DNA of 64,000 nt from Paraburkholderia phytofirmans PsJN (GTDB lineage: Bacteria > Pseudomonadota > Gammaproteobacteria > Burkholderiales > Burkholderiaceae): contig NC_010681.1 of NCBI RefSeq assembly GCF_000020125.1, positions 992,001-1,056,000 on the forward strand. Reading direction: 5' to 3'. This document shows positions 37,314 through 46,966 of the stretch, in pieces (position 1 is the stretch's first letter; each line of letters starts with the position of its first letter). The position numbers and the translations under genes are program-made. The notes under the pieces were generated by a model. It had not been told where the DNA came from and did not search any database. It saw nothing but the letters and a program-made list of their open reading frames with translations.

Positions 37314-38336
37314 TCAGGCGAAACCTTGCGGGTTCGTCGATTGCCAGCGCCAGTGATCCGCGCACATCCGCTCGATGCCGAACTGCGCGCGCCAGCCGAT
37401 GATCTTCTCGGCCGCGGCCGGATCGGCGAAACACGACGCCACGTCGCCGGGGCGGCGCGCGACGATTTCATACGGCACCGGCCGGCCGGCGGCTTTCTCG
37501 AATGCCTTGACCACATCGATCACGCTATAGCCCTGACCCGTGCCGAGGTTCACGACGAAACTCGCGTCGCGCTTGACCAGCGCGTCGAGCGCGGCCAGAT
37601 GTCCGCGCGCCAGATCGACGACGTGGATATAGTCACGCACGCCGGTGCCGTCGGGCGTCTCGTAGTCGCCGCCGAACACGCGCAGCTTCTCGAGCTTGCC
37701 GACCGCCACCTGCGCGACATACGGCATCAGGTTGTTCGGAATGCCGGCGGGATCTTCGCCGATCAGACCGCTCTCGTGTGCGCCGACCGGATTGAAGTAA
37801 CGCAGCGTGGCAATGCGCCACGACGGATCGGCCAGTTCCAGGTCGCGCAGCACCTGCTCGGCGATCAGCTTGGACTGGCCGTAGGGGTTGGTCGCCGACA
37901 GCGGGAACGACTCGTCGATCGGCGAGCTCTTCGGCACGCCGTAGACGGTGGCCGATGAGCTGAACACGAACTGCTTGACGTTACGGTCGCGCATCACGCC
38001 AAGCAAGGTCAGCAGGCTGCCGACGTTATTGCTGTAGTACTCGATCGGCTTGGCCACCGACTCGCCCACCGCCTTCAACGCGGCAAAGTGAATCGCGCCC
38101 GTGATCGGATGCGCGTCGAAAATACGGTTGAGCGCCGCCTCGTCGCGCGCATCGGCTTCGTAGAAGGTCACCGCCTTGCCGGTGATCTTTTCCACGCGCC
38201 GCAGCGATTCGCGGTTGCTGTTCACGAGATTGTCGATTACCACGACGTCGTAACCGCCGTTCAGCAGTTCGACACAGGTGTGCGAGCCGATAAAACCCGC
38301 GCCGCCCGTTACCAGAATCGTGCCCTTCGTGGTCAT
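37314..38336 (-). CDS. galE: UDP-glucose 4-epimerase
   Basis: 340 residues, standard GalE length. ILVTGGAGFIGSHTCVELL NAD motif, FSSSATVYG with catalytic Ser, and NPYGQSK as YxxxK. Interconverts UDP-Glc and UDP-Gal (and perhaps UDP-GlcNAc and UDP-GalNAc). Located 12 bp after the GT4 stop, so it is the last gene of the 41.7-to-37.3-kb minus-strand operon and feeds galactose donors to it. Confidence 0.96.
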   Translation of the reverse strand: MTTKGTILVTGGAGFIGSHTCVELLNGGYDVVVIDNLVNSNRESLRRVEKITGKAVTFYEADARDEAALNRIFDAHPITGAIHFAALKAVGESVAKPIEYYSNNVGSLLTLLGVMRDRNVKQFVFSSSATVYGVPKSSPIDESFPLSATNPYGQSKLIAEQVLRDLELADPSWRIATLRYFNPVGAHESGLIGEDPAGIPNNLMPYVAQVAVGKLEKLRVFGGDYETPDGTGVRDYIHVVDLARGHLAALDALVKRDASFVVNLGTGQGYSVIDVVKAFEKAAGRPVPYEIVARRPGDVASCFADPAAAEKIIGWRAQFGIERMCADHWRWQSTNPQGFA

Positions 38337-38348
38337 GCTGTTGCTCCG

Positions 38349-39497
38349 TTAAAGTAAAACGCCCGTCATTTTCTGCACCAGGTCCTTATACGTTTCGACG
38401 ACCACGCGCTCGTCGAATTCTTCCGCGACTTTCTTCCGGCCGCGTTCAGCCATGGCCCGCCGTTCCGCGCCGCTCATATCGAGCATGCGCGCCAGCGCGG
38501 CCGCAAGGCTTTCTGCATTGCGCACTTCGCACAGCAATCCGTTGACGCCGTCCGCCACCACCTCGCGGCAGCCGGGCACGTCGGTGGCGACGATCGGCCG
38601 GCCTATCGCCGAGGCTTCCATCAGCGTGCGCGGCACGCCTTCGCGATACGACGGCAGGACCACGCAATCCGCCTCGGCGATCAAAGGCCGCACGTCGTGC
38701 GCCTCGCCAAGATACTCGATGATGCCTTCCTGTTCCCACGCCGCCACTTCTTCGCGGGTGATCGCGCTGGGATTGTCGACGCCCACCGGACCGAGCAACT
38801 GGAACCGTGCGTGCGGGTAACGTTCACGCAAACGCCGCGCGGCTTCGACATATTCGCCCACGCCCTTGTCCCACAACAGGCGCCCGATCAGGACGAAGCG
38901 GTAATCGGTTCGCTCGGGCAACGGCATGAAGGCGAACTGCACGAGGTCGACGCCTTCGCCATGCAACAACCGCGCACGCTCAGGATGCACCAACAAATTC
39001 TGTTCGACAAACGCAGCTTGATCGTCGCGGTTCAAAAACCATATTTCGCGCGGGAAACGGAACGCGAAGCGATACAGTTTCTTGGCCACCTGAGCGGCGC
39101 GGCTATGCTGGATGAACACATAGCCCAATCCCGTTGTGACCGCAACCGACTGCACACCCGCCAGCTTCGCGGCGATCGAGCCATAGATATTCGGCTTGAT
39201 CGTGTAGTGGAATACCACGTGCGGGCGGATCGACCGGTAGTGCCGGTAGAGCGCGTACAGCGTGCGCAGGTCGTCGCGTGGACTGGTGCTTTTCGAGGCG
39301 ACCGGCAAGTCGATGCAGCGGCAACCCATGGCGGTGAGCAGTTCGAACGTGCGGTCGCGCGGCGCAACGATCGTCACATCGACGCCGCGTCCGACCAGCA
39401 TACGGATCAGCCCTTGCCGATAGGTATAGATTGCCCAGGCGGTGTTACAGACGAGTGTAATGCGCAACGCGGGCGTCGACTTCAAGGCAGGCTTCAT
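38349..39497 (-). CDS. Glycosyltransferase family 4
   Basis: 382 residues, GT-B. N-terminal ITLVCNTAWAIYTYRQGLI, FHYTIKPNIYGSIAAKLAG, donor-domain FVLIGRLLWDKGVGEYVEA, and VVLPSYREGVPRTLMEASA with the EX7E-like acid. The N-terminal block resembles PglA/CapM-type HexNAc transferases. Cytoplasmic glycan assembly. Confidence 0.93.
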   Translation of the reverse strand: MKPALKSTPALRITLVCNTAWAIYTYRQGLIRMLVGRGVDVTIVAPRDRTFELLTAMGCRCIDLPVASKSTSPRDDLRTLYALYRHYRSIRPHVVFHYTIKPNIYGSIAAKLAGVQSVAVTTGLGYVFIQHSRAAQVAKKLYRFAFRFPREIWFLNRDDQAAFVEQNLLVHPERARLLHGEGVDLVQFAFMPLPERTDYRFVLIGRLLWDKGVGEYVEAARRLRERYPHARFQLLGPVGVDNPSAITREEVAAWEQEGIIEYLGEAHDVRPLIAEADCVVLPSYREGVPRTLMEASAIGRPIVATDVPGCREVVADGVNGLLCEVRNAESLAAALARMLDMSGAERRAMAERGRKKVAEEFDERVVVETYKDLVQKMTGVLL

Positions 39498-39536
39498 GCG
39501 GGAACGAGCTCGGCGGTGAATGGGGCGATGAATGAT

Positions 39537-40367
39537 TTAATGGCTCGCGCGCGGCGAGAGCAGGCTGCGTTTGATCCTCTGCAGTGCGCTGTAGGGCGTC
39601 ACCAGATGCAGCAGATTTTTGGCGAGACCCAGCCAATCGTACAGATTGGCGGCGTCGAAGTAGCGCAGTTGCAGCCGCAACGTCGAACTCACCTGACGGC
39701 GCCGTTTGGTCGCACTGATGCCGCCTTCGTTCAGTTCGTAGTAGAGCCCGAGTTCCGGCAGGTTCGCGCAGTCGTAGCGCTCCATCAGACGCACGAACAG
39801 ATCGAGATCTTCGGCGGAGCGATACTCGGCGCGGTAGTTGCCGACCGCGCGCACGGCGTCGATGCGCAGCATCATCGAAGGATGCGCAAGGCATGAGCGG
39901 AAGAAGCGCAGGCGGCGGATCGCGGTCGGTTCGGCGGGCGGCGTCAGCATGAAGAGCGGCTTGCCTTCGCGTGTGACGACCTGCGTCCACATGCCGAGGC
40001 CGGCCACGCGCGGATGCAGCTCCATGAACACGCGTTGTCTGGCGAGCCGCTGCGGCACGCTGCGGTCGCCCGCATCGATGCGCGCCGCATAGCGGAAGCC
40101 GCGCTGCGCAAGCGCGTCGATGCCGGTCTGAAGCGCGCGTTCGATCCCGCCGTTGCGCGCCATGCGCAGCACTTCGATCTTCATATTGGCGATGGCCGGT
40201 GCGACGATCGGCGGCGTGCTGCCGTCGTCCACGATCAGCACGTGTACCAGCGCGTTTTCACTGAACGAGGCAAGCGTGAGGTCGAGATCGGCTTGGCCGT
40301 TGTACGCGGGAATCAGCACCGCGACGTCGTCGAGGGTCATTTGCGCGGTGGCGGGTAAGTTCGTCAT
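39537..40367 (-). CDS. Glycosyltransferase family 2
   Basis: 276 residues, GT-A. VAVLIPAYNGQADLDLTL opens the domain; VLIVDDGS and AARIDAGDRS carry the acidic donor/metal residues. Start overlaps the flippase stop (ATGA at 40364-40367); an ATG at 40340 is an alternative. Cytoplasmic sugar transfer; specificity unknown. Confidence 0.92.
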   Translation of the reverse strand: MTNLPATAQMTLDDVAVLIPAYNGQADLDLTLASFSENALVHVLIVDDGSTPPIVAPAIANMKIEVLRMARNGGIERALQTGIDALAQRGFRYAARIDAGDRSVPQRLARQRVFMELHPRVAGLGMWTQVVTREGKPLFMLTPPAEPTAIRRLRFFRSCLAHPSMMLRIDAVRAVGNYRAEYRSAEDLDLFVRLMERYDCANLPELGLYYELNEGGISATKRRRQVSSTLRLQLRYFDAANLYDWLGLAKNLLHLVTPYSALQRIKRSLLSPRASH

Positions 40368-41737
40368 GGGCGCAATTTGAAACGAATGTAATAAAGATTA
40401 ACCAACGCGGCCGCCAGATAGCCTGCTGCGAGACCGACAAGCGCGCCATATGCGCCAAGCCGCGGAATGGCCAGCAGATTGACGACGAACGCGACAGCCA
40501 GCGCCAGCAGCCATTTCGCGAGCAACACGAACTTGGCTTGATACTTCAACACGATCAGATTGCCGATCGCCTCGATGCCGGCGGGTACCGACAACCACAC
40601 GGCCCAGCGGAAGATATCGATCGCGCCTTCGAACTGCGGCCCGAACACGCGGCGGATGATCAGCCCCGCGAGCAGATCCAGCACGATCGCGCCGCTCACC
40701 ATGAGCGCGGCGGTCATGGCGGTGAGCCGCCACATATTGCGGCGCAACTGGGCGGCCTCCTGCACGCGATAGACGAAGGCGGGCGCAATGGTCTGCGCGA
40801 GCATCAGCGCGAGCGTGATCCAGTTTTCGTTCAACTGCTGGGCGGCGGAATAGCGCCCGAGATCGGCGAAGGAAATCGTCCGTTCGAGCATCAGCCGGTC
40901 CAGTTTCAGGAACAGATACATACAGATGAGGCCGAGCCAGAACACCGTGCCGGCGCTCGCAAAATGCTTGAACAGAGAACGATCCAGATGCCAGCCGAGC
41001 TTGCCGCCGTGCCGGCGTATGTAATAGATCAGCAGGACCGCGCCGATCGCCGCCGATTCGAGCGCCCACAGCCAGCCGAAGCGCGCGGGCGCGGCCGCCG
41101 CGCGCACCAGCAGATAGACAAGAGCGGCCTTCAGCACCGCGGTGCTCATGCTGGTGAGCAGCTGCGGCTTGCTATGGGTCATGCTTTGCAGCCACGCGTT
41201 GATCACGCCGACGAACGGTTCCCGAAACAGCATGGTCACGGCGAGGCCGGCGAGCATGGCGCCGACCAGCGGATCGAAGAAATGCAAGGCGATGCCGAGC
41301 CAGGTCAGCAGCAAAGCGGCCACCGACACGGCGATGCGCAACGCGAAGGCGCTGCCGAGCACGGTGCCGAGTTGCGCCGGCGGCCGGTTGACGATGGTGG
41401 GCACCAGAATCTCCGCGCCGCACACCCAGGTAATGGGCGAGAGCACCAGCAGCAGCGTGTTCGCGTATTGCCATTTGCCGAACGTGTCCGGCCCGAAGTA
41501 GCGCGCCAGCACGCCGCTGATCACGATCGCCACGCCGATCTGCGTGAGCCGCTCCAGCCCGAGCCAGACGATATTCGTAAAGGCGCGCGTGACGTCTGGA
41601 TTGGCGAAGCGTTTGAGCGTCAGCATCCGCTGGCCGCTCGCCGGTCCGCTTGCGCTGGGCGTGCCGACCATGCCTGCGGCACCGCGAGCACGCGCGGCAC
41701 GCATGATCCGAGTGGCACAGTGCGCGCCTTTGCCCAA
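40364..41737 (-). CDS. Polysaccharide flippase (Wzx/MATE-like)
   Basis: The frame is 457 residues with about 12 spans and belongs to the polysaccharide biosynthesis/MVF-like exporters that flip undecaprenyl-linked repeat units. The first ~37 residues are Ala/Gly/Arg-rich and unlike the family, so the true start may be the ATG at 41671 or 41626 (MLTLKRFANPDVTRAF). No candidate has a clear ribosome site. Head of the operon with GT2, GT4 and galE. Confidence 0.9.
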   Translation of the reverse strand: MGKGAHCATRIMRAARARGAAGMVGTPSASGPASGQRMLTLKRFANPDVTRAFTNIVWLGLERLTQIGVAIVISGVLARYFGPDTFGKWQYANTLLLVLSPITWVCGAEILVPTIVNRPPAQLGTVLGSAFALRIAVSVAALLLTWLGIALHFFDPLVGAMLAGLAVTMLFREPFVGVINAWLQSMTHSKPQLLTSMSTAVLKAALVYLLVRAAAAPARFGWLWALESAAIGAVLLIYYIRRHGGKLGWHLDRSLFKHFASAGTVFWLGLICMYLFLKLDRLMLERTISFADLGRYSAAQQLNENWITLALMLAQTIAPAFVYRVQEAAQLRRNMWRLTAMTAALMVSGAIVLDLLAGLIIRRVFGPQFEGAIDIFRWAVWLSVPAGIEAIGNLIVLKYQAKFVLLAKWLLALAVAFVVNLLAIPRLGAYGALVGLAAGYLAAALVNLYYIRFKLRP

Positions 41738-41927
41738 CCCGCCGACTGTCGCGGCAACTTTACATTTGGAGGGCGTCTAAGCATTAGAATGGTGCTATAA
41801 GGCTGGTCCGAAAGGCGCAATTATAAGTTGGAACCGGATCGCTTCCGGCAAGGGCGCATCGCTGTGTTTTACCGATTCATCGGCGGTGCGCCGGTCAAAA
41901 TTCTCCATTGCACGCAAGTGAGCCAAC
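41738..41927. promoter_or_regulatory. Divergent intergenic region, flippase operon and manB-like gene
   Basis: 190 bp between divergent starts. An AT-rich stretch (about 41755-41825) includes CTATAAG on the plus strand, a reasonable -10 for the phosphomannomutase gene, but no good -35. Confidence 0.35.
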
Positions 41928-43322
41928 ATGATCTCCAAATCTATTTTCAAGGCGTATGACATTCGCGGTGTAATCGGCAAGACGCTCGACGCCGATGCAG
42001 CGCGTTCGATCGGCCGCGCGTTCGGCAGCGAAGTGCGGGCCCAAGGCGGCGACGCCGTGGTGGTCGCGCGTGACGGCCGCCTGTCGGGTCCCGAGCTGGT
42101 CCAGGCTTTGTCGGACGGTCTGCGTGAAGCCGGCGTCGACGTGGTCAACGTGGGCATGGTGCCCACCCCGGTCGGCTACTTCGCGGCCAGCGTGCCCTTG
42201 CAGCTCGACGGCGGCGAGCGCCGCGTCGATTCGTGCATCGTCGTGACGGGTAGTCATAATCCGCCGGACTATAACGGCTTCAAGATGGTCCTGCGCGGCG
42301 CGGCGATTTACGGCGAGCAGATTCTCGCGCTGCATCAGCGCATCGTCGACGAGAACTTCTCCACAGGCAGCGGCACGTACACCGAGTACGACATCGCCGA
42401 CGCCTATCTCGAACGCATCACGAGCGACATCAAGCTCGCGCGTCCCATCAAGATCGTGGTCGACACCGGCAACGGCGTGGCCGGTGGTCTCGCGCCCAAG
42501 TTGTTCAAGAAGCTCGGCTGCGAACTGGTCGAACTGTTCACCGAGATCGACGGCAACTTCCCGAATCATCACCCGGACCCGGCTCACCCGGAAAACCTGC
42601 AGGACGTGATCCGCGCGCTGAAGGAAACGGACGCTGAAATCGGCTTCGCGTTCGACGGCGACGGCGACCGCCTGGGCGTGGTCACCAAAGACGGCGAGAT
42701 CATTTATCCGGACCGTCAGCTCATGCTGTTCGCCGAAGAAGTGCTGTCGCGCAACAAGGGCGCGCAGATCATTTACGACGTGAAGTGCACGCGTAACCTC
42801 GCCAAGTGGGTGAAGGACAAGGGCGGCGAGCCGCTCATGTGGAAGACCGGCCACTCGCTCGTCAAGGCGAAGCTGCGTGAAACCGGCGCGCCGCTGGCAG
42901 GCGAAATGAGCGGCCACGTGTTCTTCAAGGACCGCTGGTACGGTTTCGACGACGGCCTGTACACCGGAGCGCGCCTGCTCGAAATCCTCACGCGTGTGGA
43001 AGACCCGAGCAAGCTGCTGAACTCGCTGCCGAACTCGAACTCCACGCCGGAACTGCAACTGAAGCTCGAGGAAGGCGAAAACTTCGAACTGATCGCGCGC
43101 CTCCAGCAAAACGCGAAGTTCACCGGCGCGGACGACGTGGTGAAGATCGACGGCCTGCGCGTCGAGTATCCAGACGGCTTCGGTCTCGCGCGGTCGTCGA
43201 ACACCACGCCGGTCGTGGTGATGCGTTTCGAAGCCGATAACGACGCGGCGCTCAAGCGCATCCAGGAAGACTTCCGCCGCGTGATCATGGCGGAAAAGCC
43301 TGACGCAAAGCTGCCGTTCTAA
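41928..43322 (+). CDS. Phosphomannomutase/phosphoglucomutase (ManB/AlgC-like)
   Basis: 464 residues, four-domain alpha-D-phosphohexomutase. Starts FKAYDIRG, phosphoserine loop VVTGSHNPPDYNGFKMV, metal loop FDGDGDRLG, sugar loop GEMSGHVFF, and phosphate-binding RSSNTTP near the C-terminus. All catalytic loops are intact. Supplies Man-1-P or Glc-1-P for nucleotide-sugar synthesis. Monocistronic, with a strong terminator. Confidence 0.95.
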   Translation: MISKSIFKAYDIRGVIGKTLDADAARSIGRAFGSEVRAQGGDAVVVARDGRLSGPELVQALSDGLREAGVDVVNVGMVPTPVGYFAASVPLQLDGGERRVDSCIVVTGSHNPPDYNGFKMVLRGAAIYGEQILALHQRIVDENFSTGSGTYTEYDIADAYLERITSDIKLARPIKIVVDTGNGVAGGLAPKLFKKLGCELVELFTEIDGNFPNHHPDPAHPENLQDVIRALKETDAEIGFAFDGDGDRLGVVTKDGEIIYPDRQLMLFAEEVLSRNKGAQIIYDVKCTRNLAKWVKDKGGEPLMWKTGHSLVKAKLRETGAPLAGEMSGHVFFKDRWYGFDDGLYTGARLLEILTRVEDPSKLLNSLPNSNSTPELQLKLEEGENFELIARLQQNAKFTGADDVVKIDGLRVEYPDGFGLARSSNTTPVVVMRFEADNDAALKRIQEDFRRVIMAEKPDAKLPF

Positions 43323-43336
43323 ACGCATGAGCGGCG

Positions 43337-43406
43337 CCGCGGTTCTTTTCGAACCGCGGTGGCCGTCGAACGCGGCGCGGGTTTTTCTGACCGCGCCGCG
43401 TTTTTT
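43337..43406 (+). terminator. Tandem hairpins and T-run after the phosphomannomutase gene
   Basis: First stem CCGCGGTTC/GAACCGCGG (43337-43359), second stem AACGCGGCGCGG/CCGCGCCGCGTT (43369-43402) followed by a run of Ts to 43406. Confidence 0.88.
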
Positions 43407-43541
43407 CATGCGGTCTGCATGCAACGCGCTAGAATTGCCGTCCTCATGAGAAACGGCTGAGCGTTTCAGGTTTTTCTCATGCCCCTTAGGGCTCTCTCAA
43501 CGCATCTTCGGGCCGGATAGCCGGTTTTCCCACTCTTGAGC

Positions 43542-44537
43542 GTGAAAAAGATACTGATCGTGAGGGTGTCGTCGTTGGGCGACGTCGTTCACAACATGCC
43601 GGTGATCGCCGATATCCGACGCCGTCATCCCGAGGCCCAGATTGACTGGCTCGTCGAAGAAAGCTTCGTGGGGCTCGTGCAACTAGTGACCGGCGTGCAC
43701 CGGGCGATTCCAGTGTCGCTGCGGCGCTGGCGCAAGCGCATTCTGTCGGTCGCGAACTGGCGCGAGATCGGCGCATTTCGCCGCGCGCTCGCCGCCGAAC
43801 ACTACGACCTCGTGATCGACTGCCAGGGGCTCATCAAGACCGCGTGGGTCGCGAGCATGGCGCGCGGCACGCTGGTCGGTCTCGCGAACCGCACCGACGG
43901 CGCGGGCTTCGAATGGCCGGTGCGCTTCTTCTACGACAAGCGCGTGCCGATCGAACCGCGCACCCATGTGGTCGAGCGCACGCGCCAACTGGTGGCCGCG
44001 GCGCTGAACGACCCGCCGCCGCAGCCCACCGACGACATCGACTTCGGCATCGACACCGGGCGCGCGGCGCTGGCTTTGTCGGAGGCGAATCTGAACCTGC
44101 CGGTGCCGTACGTCGTGTTCGTGCACGCCACCTCGCGCGCCGACAAGCAGTGGCCCGACACCGCGTGGATCGAGCTGGGGCAGTCGCTGGTGCGGCGCGG
44201 TGCGTCGATCGTGCTGCCGTGGGGCAGCGAAGAGGAGCGCGCGACCAGCGAGCGTCTGGCGAAAGAGTTCGGCGCGGCCGCCATCGTGCCGCCCAGGCTC
44301 TCGTTGCCCGCGGTGGTCGGCCTGATAGAAGGCGCAGCCGCGACCGTGGGTGTCGACACAGGTCTGGTTCACATCGCCGCGGCGCTGAAGCGGCCGACGG
44401 TCGAGTTGTACAATTTCGCCACTGCGTGGCGCACGGGCGGCTACTGGTCGCCGAACGTCGTCAATCTCGGTACGGCCGGACAGCCGCCCACGCTGCAACA
44501 GGTGAAGTCGGCACTCGCGGGCTTCGGCCTGCTATGA
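43542..44537 (+). CDS. waaC: Lipopolysaccharide heptosyltransferase I
   Basis: 331 residues from the GTG at 43542, giving the family-typical KKILIVRVSSLGDVVHNMP; a TTG at 43536 is possible. GT9 fold, with FVHATSRADKQWPDTAWIEL in the donor domain and GVDTGLVHIAAALKRPTVEL near the C-terminus. Adds the first L-glycero-D-manno-heptose to Kdo of the core on the cytoplasmic face. First gene of waaC-kdoO-waaA. Confidence 0.95.
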   Translation: MKKILIVRVSSLGDVVHNMPVIADIRRRHPEAQIDWLVEESFVGLVQLVTGVHRAIPVSLRRWRKRILSVANWREIGAFRRALAAEHYDLVIDCQGLIKTAWVASMARGTLVGLANRTDGAGFEWPVRFFYDKRVPIEPRTHVVERTRQLVAAALNDPPPQPTDDIDFGIDTGRAALALSEANLNLPVPYVVFVHATSRADKQWPDTAWIELGQSLVRRGASIVLPWGSEEERATSERLAKEFGAAAIVPPRLSLPAVVGLIEGAAATVGVDTGLVHIAAALKRPTVELYNFATAWRTGGYWSPNVVNLGTAGQPPTLQQVKSALAGFGLL

Positions 44538-44586
44538 CACGTCCGGGGCGCTTCGCCTTGCGCTCCAACCGTTTTCAAGGGCGACC

Positions 44587-45471
44587 ATGAACGAAACCCA
44601 GATCATCGAAGTAGCGAACGCCGACTGGCACGGACGCAATCTGTCCGTGCCGCGCGAGACGCTGCTTGCCGGCGTCGAACGCGGCAAAGTGCTGTATTTC
44701 CCGAATCTGCGCTTCGCGATCGAAGGCGGCGAACAGGCGCTGCTCGACCCCGCGCTCGCCGACCCGAGCCGCAAGAACATCAGCCTCGAACCCAATGGCG
44801 GCGCGCTGCACGGTGTGGCCGGCGACGCCGTCACGCAATCGGCGGTGCGCGCGTTGATCGCGCGTTATCAGACCAATGCGCGCACGCTGGTCGACGGGCT
44901 TTTTCCCGAATACAACGGCAGATTGCGCGTGGCGCCGACGAGCCTGCGGCTGCATCAGGTGGAAACGCGCGAGACCTCATGGCGCAAAGACGATAGCCGT
45001 CTGCACGTGGACGCCTTTCCTTCGCGGCCGAACTACGGCGAGCGCATTCTGCGCGTGTTCACCAACGTCAATCCGCAAGGCGTGCCGCGTGTGTGGCGCG
45101 TGGGCGAACCATTCGAGGACATGGCCAAACGTTTCCTGCCGCGCATCAAGCCGCAGATGCCGGGCGCGGCGTGGCTGCTGAACCTGCTGCACGTGACCAA
45201 ATCGCCGCGCAGCGAGTACGACCATTTGATGCTGCATTTGCACGACGGCATGAAGGCCGACCTCGACTATCAGAAGTCGAGCCCGCAGGAGACCATGCCG
45301 TTTCCGCCCGGCAGCGTCTGGGTGTGTTTCTCGGATCAGACTTCGCACGCGGTGATGTCCGGCCAGTTCATGCTGGAGCAGACCTTTTTCCTGCCGGTCA
45401 AGGCGATGGCGCAGCCGGAATGCGCGCCGCTCGGAATTCTCGAGCGCCTGAAGGGCAGGGCTCTCGTTTGA
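44587..45471 (+). CDS. kdoO: Kdo 3-hydroxylase (Fe(II)/2-oxoglutarate dioxygenase)
   Basis: 294 residues. Facial triad candidates H140-x-D142 (in LHVDAFPSRPNYGER) and H254 (DQTSHAVMSGQ). KdoO, described for Burkholderia and Yersinia, hydroxylates Kdo on lipid A to give Ko. Placed 49 bp after waaC and 67 bp before waaA, exactly with the enzymes that build the inner core, so the outer membrane probably carries Ko. Confidence 0.93.
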   Translation: MNETQIIEVANADWHGRNLSVPRETLLAGVERGKVLYFPNLRFAIEGGEQALLDPALADPSRKNISLEPNGGALHGVAGDAVTQSAVRALIARYQTNARTLVDGLFPEYNGRLRVAPTSLRLHQVETRETSWRKDDSRLHVDAFPSRPNYGERILRVFTNVNPQGVPRVWRVGEPFEDMAKRFLPRIKPQMPGAAWLLNLLHVTKSPRSEYDHLMLHLHDGMKADLDYQKSSPQETMPFPPGSVWVCFSDQTSHAVMSGQFMLEQTFFLPVKAMAQPECAPLGILERLKGRALV

Positions 45472-45538
45472 GCGCCGCGATCCATTTGGCGGTTTCGCTC
45501 GACGCGTCGGCTCGTCGCTTCAGGCAGGCGGAGTGCCG

Positions 45539-46855
45539 ATGCTGAGGGCGATCTATCACGCGCTCTGGTGGATCATCGCGCCGCTGGCGGTGTTGCGTCT
45601 GTTGATCCGCTCGCGCAAGGAACGCGGCTATCGCGAGCATATCGGCGAGCGCTTCGGTTATTCGCGCGGCCGGTTGCCCGAAGACGATGCGCCGCTGATC
45701 TGGGTGCACGCGGTGTCGGTGGGCGAGACGCGCGCCGCGCAACCGCTGATCGATGCGCTGATGAAGGCGCGTCCCGACGCGCGCATTCTGTTGACGCACA
45801 TGACGCCGAGCGGACGTGCCACCGGCGAGCAGATTTTCGGCGACCGGGTCTTGCGCAGTTATCTGCCGTACGACATGCCGCACGCCGTGCGGCGGTTTTT
45901 GCGGGCATGGCGGCCGTCGCTTGGTCTGGTGATGGAAACCGAAGTGTGGCCGACGCTGATCGACGAGTGCCGTGGCGCGGACGTGCCGCTGGTGCTGACC
46001 AATGCGCGGATGTCGGCGCGCTCGTATAAGCGCGCGGCGAAGTTCGGCAGCGCGACCAAGGACGTGTTCGGCGGCTTTGCGCGCGTGCTGGCGCAGAGTC
46101 CGTCTGATGCCGAGCGGCTGACCGCGCTTGGCGCGCGCAACGTAGCCGTGCTCGGCAATCTGAAATTCGACATGAGCACGCCGCCGGAATTGGTGGCGCG
46201 CGGGCACGCGTGGCGCGCGGCAATCGGCGCGCGTCCGGTGTGGGTCGCGGCGAGCACGCGCGAGGGTGAAGAGGAACTGGTGCTGCAGGCGTTCGCGGCG
46301 CTCGGCATCGACAACGCGTTGCTGATTCTGGTGCCGCGTCATCCGCAACGGTTCAATGAGGTGGCGGGGCTGGTGGAGAAGGCCGGGCTGCGGCTCGCGC
46401 GACGCTCGGTGTGGGCGCCGGATGCCAAGGTGGCGTCGGCGGCGGCCGCTGGCGGGGGTGTGACGGCTTTGCCTTCAGACGTGAACGTGCTGTTGGGCGA
46501 TTCGATGGGCGAACTGGGCGCTTACTATGCCGCTTCGGATCTGGCGTTCATCGGCGGTAGTTTGTTGCCGTTGGGCGGGCAGAATCTGATCGAGGCGTGC
46601 GCGGTCGGTGTGCCCGTGCTGATCGGTCCGCATGTGTTCAACTTCACGCAGGCCACCGCGGATGCCGTGGCGGCGGGCGCCGCGGTGCAGGTGAAGGATC
46701 CGGCCGATCTGGGGCGCGCGTTGCGTGAACTGTTTGGCGACAAGGCTCGCCGGCTGGCTATGGGCGGCGCGGCCTCGGCATTCGCCGCGCGCCATCGCGG
46801 CGCGACGGCGCGGACCGTGGATGTGTTGATGGCGTTGTTGCCGGAGGAGGGGTGA
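45539..46855 (+). CDS. waaA: Kdo transferase
   Basis: 438 residues. Start taken at the ATG at 45539 because GGAG lies 5 bases upstream; the GTG at 45533 is too close. N-terminal anchor (WWIIAPLAVLRLL), then GYREHIGERFGY, the catalytic VHAVSVGETRAAQPLI, SLGLVMETEVWPTLI, and SLLPLGGQNLIEACAVG in the CMP-Kdo domain. Moves Kdo from CMP-Kdo to lipid IVA at the inner membrane. Confidence 0.95.
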   Translation: MLRAIYHALWWIIAPLAVLRLLIRSRKERGYREHIGERFGYSRGRLPEDDAPLIWVHAVSVGETRAAQPLIDALMKARPDARILLTHMTPSGRATGEQIFGDRVLRSYLPYDMPHAVRRFLRAWRPSLGLVMETEVWPTLIDECRGADVPLVLTNARMSARSYKRAAKFGSATKDVFGGFARVLAQSPSDAERLTALGARNVAVLGNLKFDMSTPPELVARGHAWRAAIGARPVWVAASTREGEEELVLQAFAALGIDNALLILVPRHPQRFNEVAGLVEKAGLRLARRSVWAPDAKVASAAAAGGGVTALPSDVNVLLGDSMGELGAYYAASDLAFIGGSLLPLGGQNLIEACAVGVPVLIGPHVFNFTQATADAVAAGAAVQVKDPADLGRALRELFGDKARRLAMGGAASAFAARHRGATARTVDVLMALLPEEG

Positions 46856-46966
46856 GGGCGGGGTGCGGAAGCGGTGCTGCCGCTCAGCTTTGTGCGTTCA
46901 TTGCTGATACGTTGCGCGAGGTTTGACATTCCGGCATCGCGCATTCCTTCGCTTTCACCAACTGCA

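Noticed and set aside
41895..43424. 509-residue minus-strand reading frame
   Set aside because: Antisense to the clear phosphomannomutase gene; His/Arg/Val-rich composition typical of a shadow frame in GC-rich DNA.
46923..46928. TTGACA before the Fic-like gene
   Set aside because: No -10 element at 16-18 bp spacing.
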